A stretch of 64,000 nucleotides of DNA from positions 1 through 64,000 of the forward strand of contig NZ_RPOI01000023.1 of the NCBI RefSeq assembly GCF_003818115.1, given 5' to 3'. Below are positions 10,614 through 21,926 of the stretch, one piece after another (within the stretch, counting starts at the first letter, position 1; each line of letters begins with the position of its first letter). The DNA is from Citrobacter youngae. GTDB taxonomy: Bacteria > Pseudomonadota > Gammaproteobacteria > Enterobacterales > Enterobacteriaceae. Both the position numbers and the translations under genes were made by a program. The notes under the pieces are model-generated. The model did no database searches and had not been told where the DNA came from. It saw only the letters and a list, made by a program, of their open reading frames with translations.

Positions 10614-10657
10614 CGCTGTTTAACGCGGTACATTTGGCGAAAGGACGCCACTTCATT

Positions 10658-12154
10658 ATGGCTCACCCACATTTATTAGCGGAAAGAATTTCCCGTCTGA
10701 GCAATGCGCTGGAAAAGGGACTTTATGAACGTAGTCACGCCATTCGCCTTTGTCTGCTGGCCGCGCTCAGCGGCGAGAGCGTCTTCTTATTAGGCCCTCC
10801 AGGGATAGCGAAAAGCTTAATCGCTCGCCGACTGAAGTTTGCCTTTAAAAATGCCCGTGCTTTCGAATATCTGATGACGCGCTTCTCGACACCTGAAGAG
10901 GTCTTTGGCCCGCTATCTATTCAGGCGCTTAAAGACGAAGGTCGATATGAGCGCTTAACAGCAGGCTATCTTCCTGAAGCCGAAATTGTTTTTCTCGATG
11001 AAATCTGGAAAGCAGGCCCGGCCATTCTCAACACCCTGCTAACCGCCATTAACGAACGCCACTTCCGCAACGGCGCACACGAGGAGAAAATCCCGATGCG
11101 CCTGCTGGTCGCGGCCTCCAACGAACTACCTGAAGCAGACAGCAGCCTGGAAGCATTGTACGACCGTATGCTGATTCGCCTGTGGCTGGATAAAGTACAG
11201 GACAAGGCCAACTTCCGGTCCATGCTGTTAAGCCAGCAGGATGAAAGTGACAACCCCGTTCCAACAACGTTACAAGTGACCGATGAAGAGTACTACCAGT
11301 GGCAAAAAGACATTGGCAAAATCACGCTTCCCGATCGTGTATTTGAATTGATTTTCACCCTGCGCCAGCAACTGGATGCGCTACCGAACGCCCCCTACGT
11401 ATCTGACCGTCGCTGGAAAAAAGCAATCCGCTTACTCCAGGCCAGCGCCTTCTTTAGCGGGCGCGATGCCGTTGCGCCTATCGACCTTATTCTGCTGAAA
11501 GATTGCCTGTGGTATGACGCGCAAAGCCTGAATCTGATGCAGCAACAAATCGAAATATTGATGACCGGGCACGCCTGGCAGCAGCAGGCAATGTTGACTC
11601 GCCTTGGGGCAATAATGCAGCGTCGCATCCAGCTACAGCAGCAGCAAAGTGATAAAACGGCCTTCACGGTAATTCGTCAGGGTGGAATGTTCAGCCGCCG
11701 TCCTCATTATGATTTACCGCCGGAAGCCAACACTTCCGTACTGACGCTGCTACTGCAAAAACCCCTAAAACTGCACGATATGGAGGTTATCCATATTGCC
11801 TTTGAACGCGGCGCTCTGGAGCAGTGGCTGACTAAAGGCGGTGAGATCCGCGGAAAATTAAACGGTATCGGATTTGCCCAGACGCTGAATATGGAAGTCG
11901 ACAGCGCTCAGCACCTGGTCGTGCGCGACGTCAGTTTGCAAGGTTCTCGCCTGGCACTAACCGGCGCATCAGAAGAAAGCATGCCCAGTGAGATAAAGCA
12001 GCAACTTGAAGCGCTCGACAACGAATGGCACCAGCAGCACAGCGAATTTAGTGAACAGCAAAAATGTCTGTTTATTCATAGTGACTGGTTAGGCCGCATT
12101 GAAGCCAGCCTGCAGGACGTCGGTACACAGATCCGACAGGCACAACAATGCTGA
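10658..12154 (+). CDS. ravA: RavA, MoxR-type AAA+ ATPase
   Basis: A 498-residue ATPase of the MoxR AAA+ family that in E. coli forms hexamers, binds the inducible lysine decarboxylase LdcI and, with ViaA, modulates respiratory complexes and aminoglycoside sensitivity. Walker A is GPPGIAKS (about 46-53) and Walker B is VFLDEIWK (about 110-117), followed by sensor 1 AASNELPE; the C-terminal part is the LARA domain. The frame is open for 8 more codons (10634), but the ATG at 10658 gives the family start [15 protein letters not shown]. Its 3' end overlaps viaA by 7 nt. Confidence 0.96.
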   Translation: MAHPHLLAERISRLSNALEKGLYERSHAIRLCLLAALSGESVFLLGPPGIAKSLIARRLKFAFKNARAFEYLMTRFSTPEEVFGPLSIQALKDEGRYERLTAGYLPEAEIVFLDEIWKAGPAILNTLLTAINERHFRNGAHEEKIPMRLLVAASNELPEADSSLEALYDRMLIRLWLDKVQDKANFRSMLLSQQDESDNPVPTTLQVTDEEYYQWQKDIGKITLPDRVFELIFTLRQQLDALPNAPYVSDRRWKKAIRLLQASAFFSGRDAVAPIDLILLKDCLWYDAQSLNLMQQQIEILMTGHAWQQQAMLTRLGAIMQRRIQLQQQQSDKTAFTVIRQGGMFSRRPHYDLPPEANTSVLTLLLQKPLKLHDMEVIHIAFERGALEQWLTKGGEIRGKLNGIGFAQTLNMEVDSAQHLVVRDVSLQGSRLALTGASEESMPSEIKQQLEALDNEWHQQHSEFSEQQKCLFIHSDWLGRIEASLQDVGTQIRQAQQC

Positions 12155-13599
12155 CCCTTGATACGCTAAATATCATGCTGGCGGTCGGCGAAGAGGGGAT
12201 GATTGAAGAGATGATCATCGCACTGCTGGCTTCCCCGCAGATGGCGGTCTTTTTCAAAAAATTTCCCCGGCTAAAAAAAGCGATTACTGACGATGTTCCC
12301 CGCTGGCGCGAAGCGTTACGTAACCGCCTCAAAGATACCCACGTACCGCCGGAGCTCACAGAAGAGGTCATGTGCTATCAGCAAAGTCAGCTCCTCTCCA
12401 CTCCGCAGTTTATCGTCCAGCTACCGCAAATCTTAGCGCTCCTGCACCGACTCCACTCGCCATGGGCTGGGCAAGCGCAGCAACTGGTTGATGACAACAG
12501 TACTTTTACGCCTGCACTGCATACACTCTTTCTCCAGCGCTGGCGCCTGAGCCTGGTGGTGCAAACCACCACGCTTAATCAGCAGCTACTGGAAGAAGAA
12601 CGCGAACAGTTGCTCAGTGAAGTGCAGGAACGGATGACGCTCAGTGGCCAACTGGAACCTGTGCTGGCGGAAAATGACAACGCAGCGGGTCGTTTGTGGG
12701 ACATGAGCGCAGGTCAAATCAAGCGCGGTGATTATCAGCTAATGGTGAAATACGGTGAATTTCTGACGCAACAACCCGAACTCCAGCGCCTGGCCGAGCA
12801 GTTAGGTCGTTCCAGAGAGGCGAAATCCGTGCCGCGTAAAGATGCGCCAATGGAAACCTTCCGTACCCTGGTGCGCGAACCGGCAACCGTCCCGGAGCAG
12901 GTGGATGGCATTCAACAAAGCGATGATATCCTGCGTTTACTTCCCCCCGAACTGGCCACGTTGGGTATTACCGAACTGGAATATGAGTTCTATCGGCGGC
13001 TGGTGGAAAAGCAGCTCCTGACATACCGCCTGCATGGAGAAGCCTGGCGCGAGAAAGTCACGGAGCGGCCGGTTATCCACCAGGATTTTGACGAGCAGCC
13101 TCGTGGGCCCTTTATTGTCTGTGTCGATACCTCGGGTTCGATGGGCGGATTTAATGAGCAGTGTGCGAAAGCCTTTTGCCTTGCGCTAATGCGCGTCGCC
13201 CTTGCCGATAACCGGCGCTGTTTCATTATGCTGTTTTCAACAGAAGTGGTGCGCTATGAGCTTTCCGGTCCGGAGGGCATCGAACAGGCGATCCGTTTTT
13301 TAAGTCAGCGCTTTCGCGGCGGTACAGATATCGCCAGCTGTTTTCGCGCCATTATTGAACGCATGCAGGGTCGGGAATGGTTTGATGCCGATGCGGTGGT
13401 GATCTCAGATTTTATCGCTCAGCGATTACCTGATGAAGTTGTCAATAAAGTGGGGGAATTGCAGCGAGTGCACCAGCATCGTTTTCATGCTGTGGCGATG
13501 TCAGCACATGGCAAACCCGGCATCATGCGCATTTTCGATCATATCTGGCGCTTTGATACCGGGATGCGAAGCCGCCTGCTCAGACGCTGGCGGCGTTAA
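12148..13599 (+). CDS. viaA: ViaA, VWA-domain partner of RavA
   Basis: A 483-residue protein with a C-terminal von Willebrand factor A domain; the metal-ion-dependent adhesion site DTSGSMGG (about residues 327-334) and the later threonine and aspartate ([13 protein letters not shown]) complete the MIDAS. The N-terminal half is helical. In E. coli it stimulates RavA ATPase and the pair acts on fumarate reductase and Nuo. Its start overlaps ravA by 7 nt, indicating translational coupling. It converges on asnA with a 3-nt gap. Confidence 0.96.
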   Translation: MLTLDTLNIMLAVGEEGMIEEMIIALLASPQMAVFFKKFPRLKKAITDDVPRWREALRNRLKDTHVPPELTEEVMCYQQSQLLSTPQFIVQLPQILALLHRLHSPWAGQAQQLVDDNSTFTPALHTLFLQRWRLSLVVQTTTLNQQLLEEEREQLLSEVQERMTLSGQLEPVLAENDNAAGRLWDMSAGQIKRGDYQLMVKYGEFLTQQPELQRLAEQLGRSREAKSVPRKDAPMETFRTLVREPATVPEQVDGIQQSDDILRLLPPELATLGITELEYEFYRRLVEKQLLTYRLHGEAWREKVTERPVIHQDFDEQPRGPFIVCVDTSGSMGGFNEQCAKAFCLALMRVALADNRRCFIMLFSTEVVRYELSGPEGIEQAIRFLSQRFRGGTDIASCFRAIIERMQGREWFDADAVVISDFIAQRLPDEVVNKVGELQRVHQHRFHAVAMSAHGKPGIMRIFDHIWRFDTGMRSRLLRRWRR

Positions 13600-13602
13600 T
13601 TT

Positions 13603-14595
13603 TTACAGCAGAGATGCGACGCTTTCACGGACCTGTGCAGGCCACACACCGCACTGAACCTGGCCAATGTGCGGCAACTGCAGCAGCAGCATCGTCAGGC
13701 GTGACTGCCCAATACCGCCACCAATGGTCTGCGGCATTTCACCGCGCAGCAGTGCCTGGTGCCACTCCAGACTCAGGCGATCTTCATCACCGGTCAGAGC
13801 AAGCTGGTGTTTCAGCGCATCGGCATCCACGCGGATCCCCATAGAAGACAGTTCAAACGCATCTTCCAGTACCGGGTTCCAGACCAGAATATCACCGTTC
13901 AAACCGGCATGACCCAGTTCGGACGCTGAACTCCAGTCATCATAATCCGGAGCACGAACGTCATGACGGTGGCCGTCACTAAGTTTGCCGCCGATCCCGA
14001 CCAGGAACACCGCGCCCAGCTCTTTTGCAATCGCACGTTCACGACCTTTTGCGTCAAGATCCGGATAACGAGATAACAGCTCCTGGCTATGCACAAAGTG
14101 GATCTGCTCTGGCAGGAACGGTGCCAGACCAAATTCTTTGCTTACCGCAGCTTCGGTGGCCTTAATTCCCGCCCAGATAGCCTCTACCGTGCTTTTCAGA
14201 GTGGAAAATTGACGCTCACCGTCGCCCATCACGCGCTCCCAGTCCCACTGATCAACATACACTGAGTGCAGCGGGGAGAGGCGATCTTCATCGGGACGCA
14301 GGGCCTTCATGTGCGTGTACAGCCCTTCGCCTGCGCTAAAGTCGTGTTGTCCTAACGTTTGACGCTTCCACTTCGCCAGGGAATGAACCACTTCGAATTG
14401 AGCGTCCGGCAATGCTTTAACCTTCACCTGCACCGCTTTTTCACAGCCGGACAAGTTATCCTGCGTGCCATCTCCTACGCGGCTGAGGATCGGTGCCTGA
14501 ACTTCGATCAGACCTAAACGCTCTTCCAGCTGGCGAGAAAAATGAGATTTTACGAAGCTAATTTGACGTTGTTTGGCAATGTAAGCGGTTTTCAT
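13603..14595 (-). CDS. asnA: Aspartate-ammonia ligase (asparagine synthetase A)
   Basis: Makes asparagine from aspartate, ammonia and ATP. It is a 330-residue class II aminoacyl-tRNA-synthetase-like enzyme; the motif [16 protein letters not shown] and the C-terminal [15 protein letters not shown] region form the active site. The frame extends 20 codons further upstream, but the ATG at 14595 gives the family N-terminus [16 protein letters not shown]. It is divergent from its regulator gene asnC. Confidence 0.97.
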   Translation of the reverse strand: MKTAYIAKQRQISFVKSHFSRQLEERLGLIEVQAPILSRVGDGTQDNLSGCEKAVQVKVKALPDAQFEVVHSLAKWKRQTLGQHDFSAGEGLYTHMKALRPDEDRLSPLHSVYVDQWDWERVMGDGERQFSTLKSTVEAIWAGIKATEAAVSKEFGLAPFLPEQIHFVHSQELLSRYPDLDAKGRERAIAKELGAVFLVGIGGKLSDGHRHDVRAPDYDDWSSASELGHAGLNGDILVWNPVLEDAFELSSMGIRVDADALKHQLALTGDEDRLSLEWHQALLRGEMPQTIGGGIGQSRLTMLLLQLPHIGQVQCGVWPAQVRESVASLL

Positions 14596-14746
14596 TATGT
14601 GTACTCCTGTGTCCTGTTGCCTATGATTAAGCAACAGAATGGAGGTAATATTCAATAATCCACAAACAAAAAGCCGACTTCAATTTTGATTCGTTAAAAA
14701 TAACGTCTAAAATAGAGTGAATCATTAATCTACATAAGAAAAACCT
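14596..14746. promoter_or_regulatory. Divergent asnA/asnC control region
   Basis: A 151-bp AT-rich interval between the divergent starts of asnA and asnC. In E. coli AsnC binds here, activates asnA in the absence of asparagine and represses its own gene. A TAAAAT hexamer at 14708-14713, about 35 bp before asnC, is a candidate -10. I could not mark the AsnC sites. Confidence 0.6.
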
Positions 14747-15205
14747 ATGGAAAATTATCAGATCGACAATCTGGACCGCGGCATTCTTGACGCCCTGATG
14801 GAAAATGCCCGTACCGCCTACGCTGAATTAGCTAAACAGTTCGGCGTCAGCCCGGGGACAATTCACGTTCGTGTAGAAAAGATGAAGCAGGCTGGGATTA
14901 TTACCGGTGCGCGAATTGATGTCAGTCCAAAACAACTGGGCTATGACGTCGGCTGCTTTATCGGCATTATCCTGAAAAGTGCAAAAGACTATCCGTCAGC
15001 GCTGGCCAGACTGGAAAGTCTCGATGAAGTGACCGAGGCGTATTACACCACCGGGCACTACAGCATCTTTATTAAGGTAATGTGTAAATCTATCGATGCC
15101 CTGCAACAGGTACTTATCAACAAGATCCAAACAATTGATGAAATTCAGTCCACTGAAACCTTGATCGTCTTGCAGAACCCTATCATGCGTACCATCAAGC
15201 CCTGA
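14747..15205 (+). CDS. asnC: AsnC, asparagine-responsive Lrp-family regulator
   Basis: A 152-residue feast/famine regulator. The N-terminal HTH (ILDALMENARTAYAELAKQF through GTIHVRVEKM) is followed by an alpha/beta RAM domain that binds asparagine. In E. coli it activates asnA and represses itself and mnmG. Length and position match the E. coli gene. Confidence 0.97.
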   Translation: MENYQIDNLDRGILDALMENARTAYAELAKQFGVSPGTIHVRVEKMKQAGIITGARIDVSPKQLGYDVGCFIGIILKSAKDYPSALARLESLDEVTEAYYTTGHYSIFIKVMCKSIDALQQVLINKIQTIDEIQSTETLIVLQNPIMRTIKP

Positions 15206-15226
15206 TCGCTTTTTTTAATCCCCTAT

Positions 15227-15266
15227 TTTTCCACAGGTAGATCCCAACTCGCTCACAGCGTACAAT
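15227..15266 (+). promoter_or_regulatory. mioC promoter with DnaA box
   Basis: A DnaA-box-like TTTTCCACA at 15227-15235 is followed by TAGATC (15238-15243) and TACAAT (15261-15266) with a 17-bp spacer. Initiator repression of mioC transcription, which otherwise runs into oriC, is known in E. coli; the sequence arrangement here fits it. Confidence 0.7.
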
Positions 15267-15293
15267 GCTGCCTCTTCATCGAGGTAGCGATCA

Positions 15294-15743
15294 ATGGCAG
15301 ATATCACTCTTATCAGCGGCAGCACGCTTGGCAGTGCGGAATATGTAGCAGAACATCTGGCAGAAAAGCTGGATGACGCCGGTTTTTCCAGCGAAATACT
15401 GCATGGACCGATGCTCGACGAGGTTCCGACTCAAGGGGTTTGGCTGGTTATCAGCTCAACGCACGGTGCGGGAGACATTCCGGATAACCTGCAACCTTTA
15501 TATGACGCATTGCGTGAGCAGAAACCGGATCTTTCGCAGGTACGCTTTGGTGCCATCGGCATTGGTAGCCGCGAATATGACACGTTCTGCGGTGCGATTG
15601 ACAAGCTGGAAGCTGAACTGAAGGCCTGCGGGGCGAAACAGATCGGTGAAACGCTCAGGATCAACGTACTGGAACATGAGATTCCGGAAGATCCGGCAGA
15701 GATTTGGCTGGGATCCTGGCATCCATTGCTCAGAGATTTGTAA
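15294..15743 (+). CDS. mioC: MioC, flavodoxin-like FMN protein
   Basis: A 149-residue flavodoxin-fold protein, two residues longer than E. coli MioC. The phosphate-binding loop is SGSTLGSAEYVAE (residues 8-20) and STHGAGDIPDN forms the second FMN loop. It supports biotin synthase activity in vitro and is best known for transcription into the adjacent origin. It lies directly left of oriC. Confidence 0.96.
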   Translation: MADITLISGSTLGSAEYVAEHLAEKLDDAGFSSEILHGPMLDEVPTQGVWLVISSTHGAGDIPDNLQPLYDALREQKPDLSQVRFGAIGIGSREYDTFCGAIDKLEAELKACGAKQIGETLRINVLEHEIPEDPAEIWLGSWHPLLRDL

Positions 15744-15760
15744 AGATCGTACTTTTTTAT

Positions 15761-15948
15761 GTGGATAACTCTGGTTAAAAGCTTGGATCAACCGGTAGTT
15801 ATCCAAAGAATAACTGTTGTTCAGTTTTTGAGTTGTGTATAACCCTTCATTCTGATCCCAGCTTATACGGACCAGGATCACCGATCATTCACAGCTAATG
15901 ATCCTCAACAACCCGTTGATCTTATTCAAAGGATCGCCCTTATCCACA
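15761..15948. other. oriC: oriC: DnaA-box array
   Basis: Four DnaA boxes are seen in the E. coli arrangement but reversed: TGTGGATAA at 15761-15769 (R4), TTATCCAAA at 15799-15807 (R3), TGTGTATAA at 15834-15842 (R2) and TTATCCACA at 15940-15948 (R1). An IHF-like site (complement of GATCAACGGGTTG) lies at 15909-15921. GATC Dam sites are dense: I count 13 between 15745 and 16027. mioC is on the R4 side and mnmG on the unwinding side. Confidence 0.96.
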
Positions 15949-15961
15949 GATAGTTGCGATC

Positions 15962-16005
15962 CTAATAAGAGATCACAATAAAACAGATCTCTAAATAAAA
16001 AGATC
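15962..16005. other. oriC DNA-unwinding element (three 13-mers)
   Basis: Three AT-rich 13-mers, each containing GATC, correspond to the E. coli R, M and L repeats read on the complement: 15962-15974 (CTAATAAGAGATC), 15977-15989 (AATAAAACAGATC) and 15993-16005 (AAATAAAAAGATC). This is where the strands open for DnaB loading. The L copy carries an A-run where E. coli has AAATAAATAGATC. Confidence 0.92.
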
Positions 16006-16033
16006 TTCTTTTTAATACCCAGGATCCGAGGTC

Positions 16034-16062
16034 TTTCTCCATCGACTAAAGTTGAGTAGAAT
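16034..16062 (+). promoter_or_regulatory. mnmG (gidA) promoter
   Basis: TAGAAT at 16057-16062 is a -10 hexamer followed by a GC-rich discriminator (CCACGGCCCGGG), a pattern associated with stringent control. The -35 position (about 16034-16039) is poor. The E. coli gidA promoter occupies the same place and its transcription assists origin opening. Confidence 0.6.
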
Positions 16063-16115
16063 CCACGGCCCGGGCTTCAATCCATTTTCACACCGCGTTA
16101 TGCGAGGCAATTACC

Positions 16116-18005
16116 ATGTTTTATCAGGATCCTTTTGACGTCATCATCATTGGCGGGGGTCATGCAGGCACCGAGGCTGCAATGGCCGCGGCGCGAATGG
16201 GTCAACAGACCCTGCTGTTGACACACAATATCGACACTCTGGGACAGATGAGCTGTAACCCGGCGATTGGCGGCATTGGGAAGGGACACCTGGTAAAAGA
16301 AGTGGATGCACTTGGCGGCCTGATGGCAACCGCAATTGACCATGCTGGTATCCAGTTTAGAATACTAAACGCCAGCAAAGGCCCGGCAGTTCGCGCCACC
16401 CGTGCTCAGGCGGATCGCGTGCTCTATCGTCAGGCTGTACGTACTGCGTTGGAGAACCAGCCGAATCTGATGATCTTCCAGCAAGCGGTTGAAGATCTGA
16501 TTGTTGAAAACGATCGTGTCGTGGGCGCAGTGACCCAAATGGGTCTGAAGTTCCGTGCCAAAGCGGTTGTATTAACCGTAGGGACTTTCCTCGACGGGAA
16601 AATTCACATTGGTCTGGACAACTACAGCGGTGGCCGTGCTGGCGATCCGCCGTCTATCCCACTGTCACGTCGCCTGCGTGAGCTACCGCTACGCGTTAGC
16701 CGTCTGAAAACCGGCACACCGCCGCGTATAGATGCGCGTACCATCGATTTCAGCGTACTTGGCCAGCAAAACAGCGATAACCCAATGCCGGTCTTTTCGT
16801 TCCTGGGCGATGTATCTCAACATCCGCGCCAGATGCCGTGCTACATCACGCATACTAACGAGAAAACCCATGATGTGATCCGTAATAACCTCGATCGTAG
16901 CCCGATGTATGCTGGCGTGATCGAAGGTATCGGCCCACGTTACTGCCCGTCGATCGAAGACAAAGTGATGCGCTTTGCCGATCGTAACCAGCACCAGATC
17001 TTCCTTGAACCGGAAGGACTGACGTCTAACGAAATTTACCCGAACGGTATTTCCACCAGCCTGCCGTTTGACGTGCAGATGCAAATTGTCCGCTCCATGC
17101 AGGGGATGGAAAATGCCAAAATTGTCCGTCCTGGCTATGCTATTGAATATGATTTCTTCGATCCACGCGATCTGAAGCCAACCCTGGAAAGTAAGTTCAT
17201 TCAAGGTCTGTTCTTTGCTGGTCAGATTAACGGTACAACCGGTTACGAAGAAGCCGCTGCGCAAGGTTTGCTGGCGGGTCTGAACGCCGCACGCTTGTCC
17301 GCTGACAAAGAGGGGTGGGCACCTGCGCGTTCTCAGGCCTATCTTGGTGTGCTGGTGGATGACCTGTGTACGCTGGGCACCAAAGAACCGTACCGCATGT
17401 TTACTTCGCGTGCAGAATACCGTTTGATGCTGCGCGAAGATAACGCCGATCTCCGTCTGACCGAAATTGGTCGTGAACTGGGTCTGGTGGGGGATGAACG
17501 CTGGGCGCGCTTCAATGAAAAACTGGAACGCATCGAACAAGAACGCCAGCGTCTGAAATCTACCTGGGTGAACCCGCTTGCCGAATCTGCAGCAGAAGTG
17601 AATGCTCACCTTGCGACACCTCTGTCACGCGAGGCCAGTGGTGAAGATCTGCTGCGTCGTCCGGACATGACCTATGCACAGCTGACGTCATTGTCTGTAT
17701 TTGCACCCGCGCTTGATGATCCTCAGGCGGCTGAACAGGTTGAAATTCAGGTTAAGTACGAAGGTTATATTGCCCGTCAGCAGGATGAAATCGAAAGACA
17801 ACAGCGTAACGAGAATACGTTGCTGCCTGCGACTCTGGATTATCGTCAGGTTTCCGGTTTGTCGAATGAAGTTATTGCCAAGCTGAACGATCACAAACCG
17901 GTATCAATCGGCCAGGCATCGCGCATTTCAGGTGTCACGCCTGCCGCCATCTCCATTCTGCTGGTTTGGCTGAAAAAACAAGGTATGCTGCGCCGTAGCG
18001 CTTAA
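16116..18005 (+). CDS. mnmG: MnmG (GidA), tRNA uridine-34 carboxymethylaminomethyl enzyme, FAD subunit
   Basis: With MnmE it installs the 5-carboxymethylaminomethyl group on the wobble uridine of several tRNAs. 629 residues; the N-terminal FAD Rossmann motif is [10 protein letters not shown] (about 13-22). The signature [13 protein letters not shown] and the conserved Cys of the MSCNPAIGG segment are present, and the C-terminal helical domain binds MnmE. It starts next to oriC and precedes rsmG by about 100 bp containing a strong hairpin. Confidence 0.97.
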   Translation: MFYQDPFDVIIIGGGHAGTEAAMAAARMGQQTLLLTHNIDTLGQMSCNPAIGGIGKGHLVKEVDALGGLMATAIDHAGIQFRILNASKGPAVRATRAQADRVLYRQAVRTALENQPNLMIFQQAVEDLIVENDRVVGAVTQMGLKFRAKAVVLTVGTFLDGKIHIGLDNYSGGRAGDPPSIPLSRRLRELPLRVSRLKTGTPPRIDARTIDFSVLGQQNSDNPMPVFSFLGDVSQHPRQMPCYITHTNEKTHDVIRNNLDRSPMYAGVIEGIGPRYCPSIEDKVMRFADRNQHQIFLEPEGLTSNEIYPNGISTSLPFDVQMQIVRSMQGMENAKIVRPGYAIEYDFFDPRDLKPTLESKFIQGLFFAGQINGTTGYEEAAAQGLLAGLNAARLSADKEGWAPARSQAYLGVLVDDLCTLGTKEPYRMFTSRAEYRLMLREDNADLRLTEIGRELGLVGDERWARFNEKLERIEQERQRLKSTWVNPLAESAAEVNAHLATPLSREASGEDLLRRPDMTYAQLTSLSVFAPALDDPQAAEQVEIQVKYEGYIARQQDEIERQQRNENTLLPATLDYRQVSGLSNEVIAKLNDHKPVSIGQASRISGVTPAAISILLVWLKKQGMLRRSA

Positions 18006-18055
18006 TCACACTATTTGGGCGGGGGCGTTTCGCTTGCCCGCCCTGCAAATTTGTC

Positions 18056-18083
18056 GACCCGATAAGCTATAGCGTATCGGGTC
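18056..18083 (+). other. Hairpin between mnmG and rsmG
   Basis: GACCCGATA (18056-18064) pairs perfectly with TATCGGGTC (18075-18083) around a 10-nt loop. A second GC-rich hairpin (GGGCGGG with CCCGCCC, 18017-18043) precedes it. Neither is followed by a long T-run, so they look like mRNA processing or attenuation structures rather than full terminators. Confidence 0.55.
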
Positions 18084-18107
18084 ATTGATTATTAACAGGT
18101 AACGACC

Positions 18108-18731
18108 GTGCTCAACAAACTCTCTCGTCTGCTGGCTGATGCTGGTATTTCTCTTACCGATCACCAGAAAAATCAGCTGATTGCGTATGTCGATATGCTG
18201 CATAAATGGAATAAAGCGTACAACCTGACATCGGTGCGGGATCCCAACGAAATGCTGGTGCGCCATATTCTGGACAGCATTGTTGTCGCCCCCCATCTGC
18301 AAGGCGAGCGTTTTATTGATGTCGGCACGGGACCGGGCTTACCAGGAATTCCTCTTTCTATCGTGCGTCCTGAGGCGCATTTTACTCTGCTGGATAGTCT
18401 GGGAAAACGCGTACGTTTTCTGCGTCAGGTACAACATGAACTTAAACTGGATAACATCACTCCAGTGCAAAGCAGGGTAGAAGAATTCCCTTCCGAGCCG
18501 CCTTTTGATGGCGTGATAAGTCGTGCTTTTGCGTCTCTTAACGACATGCTGAGCTGGTGCCACCATTTACCTGGTCAAAACGGGCGTTTTTATGCTTTAA
18601 AAGGGCAATTACCGGAAGATGAGATCGCCACATTGCCTGCGGCGTTCAGCGTCGAATCAGTTGTAAAATTACGGGTTCCACAACTGGATGGTGAGCGTCA
18701 TTTGGTGGTTATTAAGCCAAACAAAATTTAA
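18108..18731 (+). CDS. rsmG: RsmG (GidB), 16S rRNA m7G527 methyltransferase
   Basis: Methylates N7 of G527 in 16S rRNA using S-adenosylmethionine; loss gives low-level streptomycin resistance. 207 residues with a Rossmann methyltransferase fold; motif I is [13 protein letters not shown] (about 71-83), and [14 protein letters not shown] is the family signature near the N-terminus. It begins with GTG at 18108. It is downstream of mnmG as in most enterics. Confidence 0.96.
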   Translation: MLNKLSRLLADAGISLTDHQKNQLIAYVDMLHKWNKAYNLTSVRDPNEMLVRHILDSIVVAPHLQGERFIDVGTGPGLPGIPLSIVRPEAHFTLLDSLGKRVRFLRQVQHELKLDNITPVQSRVEEFPSEPPFDGVISRAFASLNDMLSWCHHLPGQNGRFYALKGQLPEDEIATLPAAFSVESVVKLRVPQLDGERHLVVIKPNKI

Positions 18732-19227
18732 TTTTTATCAAAAAAAATAGAAAAAAAACGGCTCTTCAGGTGTTAAAAGTCATAGGGAATAGTGTGGTTA
18801 AATGTCGTTACATTTCACTAATGTCTTACGGTTTTGCATCATAACTATAACGTACCGTTTTTTGTTAAAAGTGAAACAAGTCAACTGTGAAAATATCAGC
18901 CTGCTAAAAATAGAATCAAAGAATCACCGCTTGTGTTAATTTTTTATTATAAATGTCAATGGGTGGTTTTTTTGTTGTTATTCGCTATTTTTAAAACAGT
19001 AACGGATTTTAGACTTAAATATCAAAAAGTTGAAATGGCATCATTTGCCAAGTAAATAAATAGTGCAGGGGCGAATATGCTTAATATGTGATCTGGTGCA
19101 CGCTTTGCAGCCAGTGTTTACGCGGCTTTTGCAGTTTTGCATGATCGTTCACAGTTTGCCGAAAAGTAATAAATGTGGCCTGGAGAAAAATATTTAAACA
19201 TTTATTCACTTTTTAGCTACTTATTGT
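18732..19227. other. AT-rich non-coding interval upstream of the atp operon
   Basis: About 500 bp with runs of A and T and no credible ORF, ribosome site or tRNA. A long A-rich stretch directly follows the rsmG stop. The composition would suit H-NS or IHF binding, but no specific site is identified. E. coli has a gap of similar size here. Confidence 0.6.
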
Positions 19228-19255
19228 TTGAAATCACGAAGCCGCACCGTATAAT
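19228..19255 (+). promoter_or_regulatory. Main promoter of the atp operon
   Basis: TTGAAA at 19228-19233 and TATAAT at 19250-19255 are separated by 16 bp, a near-consensus sigma-70 promoter about 90 bp before atpI. It should transcribe atpIBEFHAGDC. Confidence 0.85.
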
Positions 19256-19345
19256 TTGACCGCTTTTTGATGCTTGACTCTAAGCCATAAAGAACGTTTT
19301 ATACGACACGCGGCATACCTCGAAGGGAGCAGGAGTAAAAACGTG

Positions 19346-20550
<1,205 letters not shown>

Positions 20551-20578
20551 TTTACCAACACTACTACGTTTTAACTGA

Positions 20579-20847
<269 letters not shown>

Positions 20848-20895
20848 TGAATTAAGAGCAATATCAGAACGTTAACTAGATAGAGGCATTGTGCT

Positions 20896-21366
20896 GTGAA
20901 TCTTAACGCAACAATCCTCGGCCAGGCCATCGCGTTTGTCCTGTTTGTTCTGTTCTGCATGAAGTACGTATGGCCGCCATTAATGGCAGCCATCGAAAAA
21001 CGTCAAAAAGAAATTGCTGACGGTCTTGCTTCTGCTGAACGAGCACATAAGGATCTTGACCTTGCAAAGGCCAGCGCGACTGACCAGCTGAAAAAAGCGA
21101 AGGCGGAAGCTCAGGTAATTATCGAGCAGGCAAACAAACGCCGTGCTCAGATCCTGGACGAAGCTAAAACTGAAGCAGAGCAGGAACGTACTAAAATCGT
21201 GGCACAAGCGCAGGCGGAAATTGACGCCGAGCGTAAACGTGCTCGCGAAGAGCTGCGTAAGCAAGTTGCTGTCCTGGCTGTTGCTGGCGCCGAGAAGATC
21301 ATCGAACGTTCCGTGGATGAAGCTGCTAACAGCGACATCGTGGACAAACTTGTCGCTGAACTGTAA
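20896..21366 (+). CDS. atpF: ATP synthase Fo subunit b
   Basis: The peripheral stalk: an N-terminal transmembrane helix (about residues 4-26) and a long charged coiled coil. It dimerises and holds the F1 head through the delta subunit. 156 residues as in E. coli. The start codon is GTG at 20896. Confidence 0.98.
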   Translation: MNLNATILGQAIAFVLFVLFCMKYVWPPLMAAIEKRQKEIADGLASAERAHKDLDLAKASATDQLKKAKAEAQVIIEQANKRRAQILDEAKTEAEQERTKIVAQAQAEIDAERKRAREELRKQVAVLAVAGAEKIIERSVDEAANSDIVDKLVAEL

Positions 21367-21380
21367 GGAGGGAGGGGCTG

Positions 21381-21914
21381 ATGTCTGAATTTATTACGGT
21401 AGCTCGCCCCTACGCCAAAGCAGCTTTTGACTTTGCCGTTGAGCACCAAAGCGTTGACCGTTGGCAGGATATGCTGACGTTTGCCGCTGAGGTGACGAAG
21501 AACGAACAAATGGCAGAGCTTCTCTCTGGCGCGCTGGCGCCGGAAACGCTCGCTGAGTCGTTTATCGCAATCTGCGGTGAGCAGTTGGACGAAAATGGCC
21601 AGAACCTGATTAAGGTAATGGCTGAAAATAACCGTCTTAATGCGCTCCCGGATGTTCTTGAGCAGTTTATTCACCTGCGTGCAGCCAGTGAGGCTATCTC
21701 TGAGGTAGAAGTCACTTCTGCCAATGCACTGAGTGATGAACAGCTTACGAAGATTAGTGCAGCGATGGAAAAACGTCTGTCACGCAAAGTTAAGCTGAAT
21801 TGCAAAATCGATAAGTCTGTAATGGCAGGCGTAATCATCCGTGCGGGTGATATGGTCATTGATGGCAGCGTACGCGGCCGTCTTGAGCGCCTTGCAGACG
21901 TCTTGCAGTCTTAA
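21381..21914 (+). CDS. atpH: ATP synthase F1 subunit delta
   Basis: A 177-residue stator protein linking the top of the alpha3-beta3 head to the b dimer. The N-terminal helical bundle ([16 protein letters not shown]) and the C-terminal signature [20 protein letters not shown] are intact. A strong AAGGAGGGAGGG ribosome site precedes the ATG. Confidence 0.98.
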   Translation: MSEFITVARPYAKAAFDFAVEHQSVDRWQDMLTFAAEVTKNEQMAELLSGALAPETLAESFIAICGEQLDENGQNLIKVMAENNRLNALPDVLEQFIHLRAASEAISEVEVTSANALSDEQLTKISAAMEKRLSRKVKLNCKIDKSVMAGVIIRAGDMVIDGSVRGRLERLADVLQS

Positions 21915-21926
21915 GGGGACTGGAGC

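Noticed and set aside
16689..17609. A 306-codon open frame antisense to mnmG
   Set aside because: Shadow of a conserved gene; composition and lack of start signals do not support a protein.
18732..19227. A hidden gene or small RNA in the AT-rich gap before atpI
   Set aside because: No ORF with a ribosome site and no hairpin plus T-run combination that stands out from the AT-rich background.
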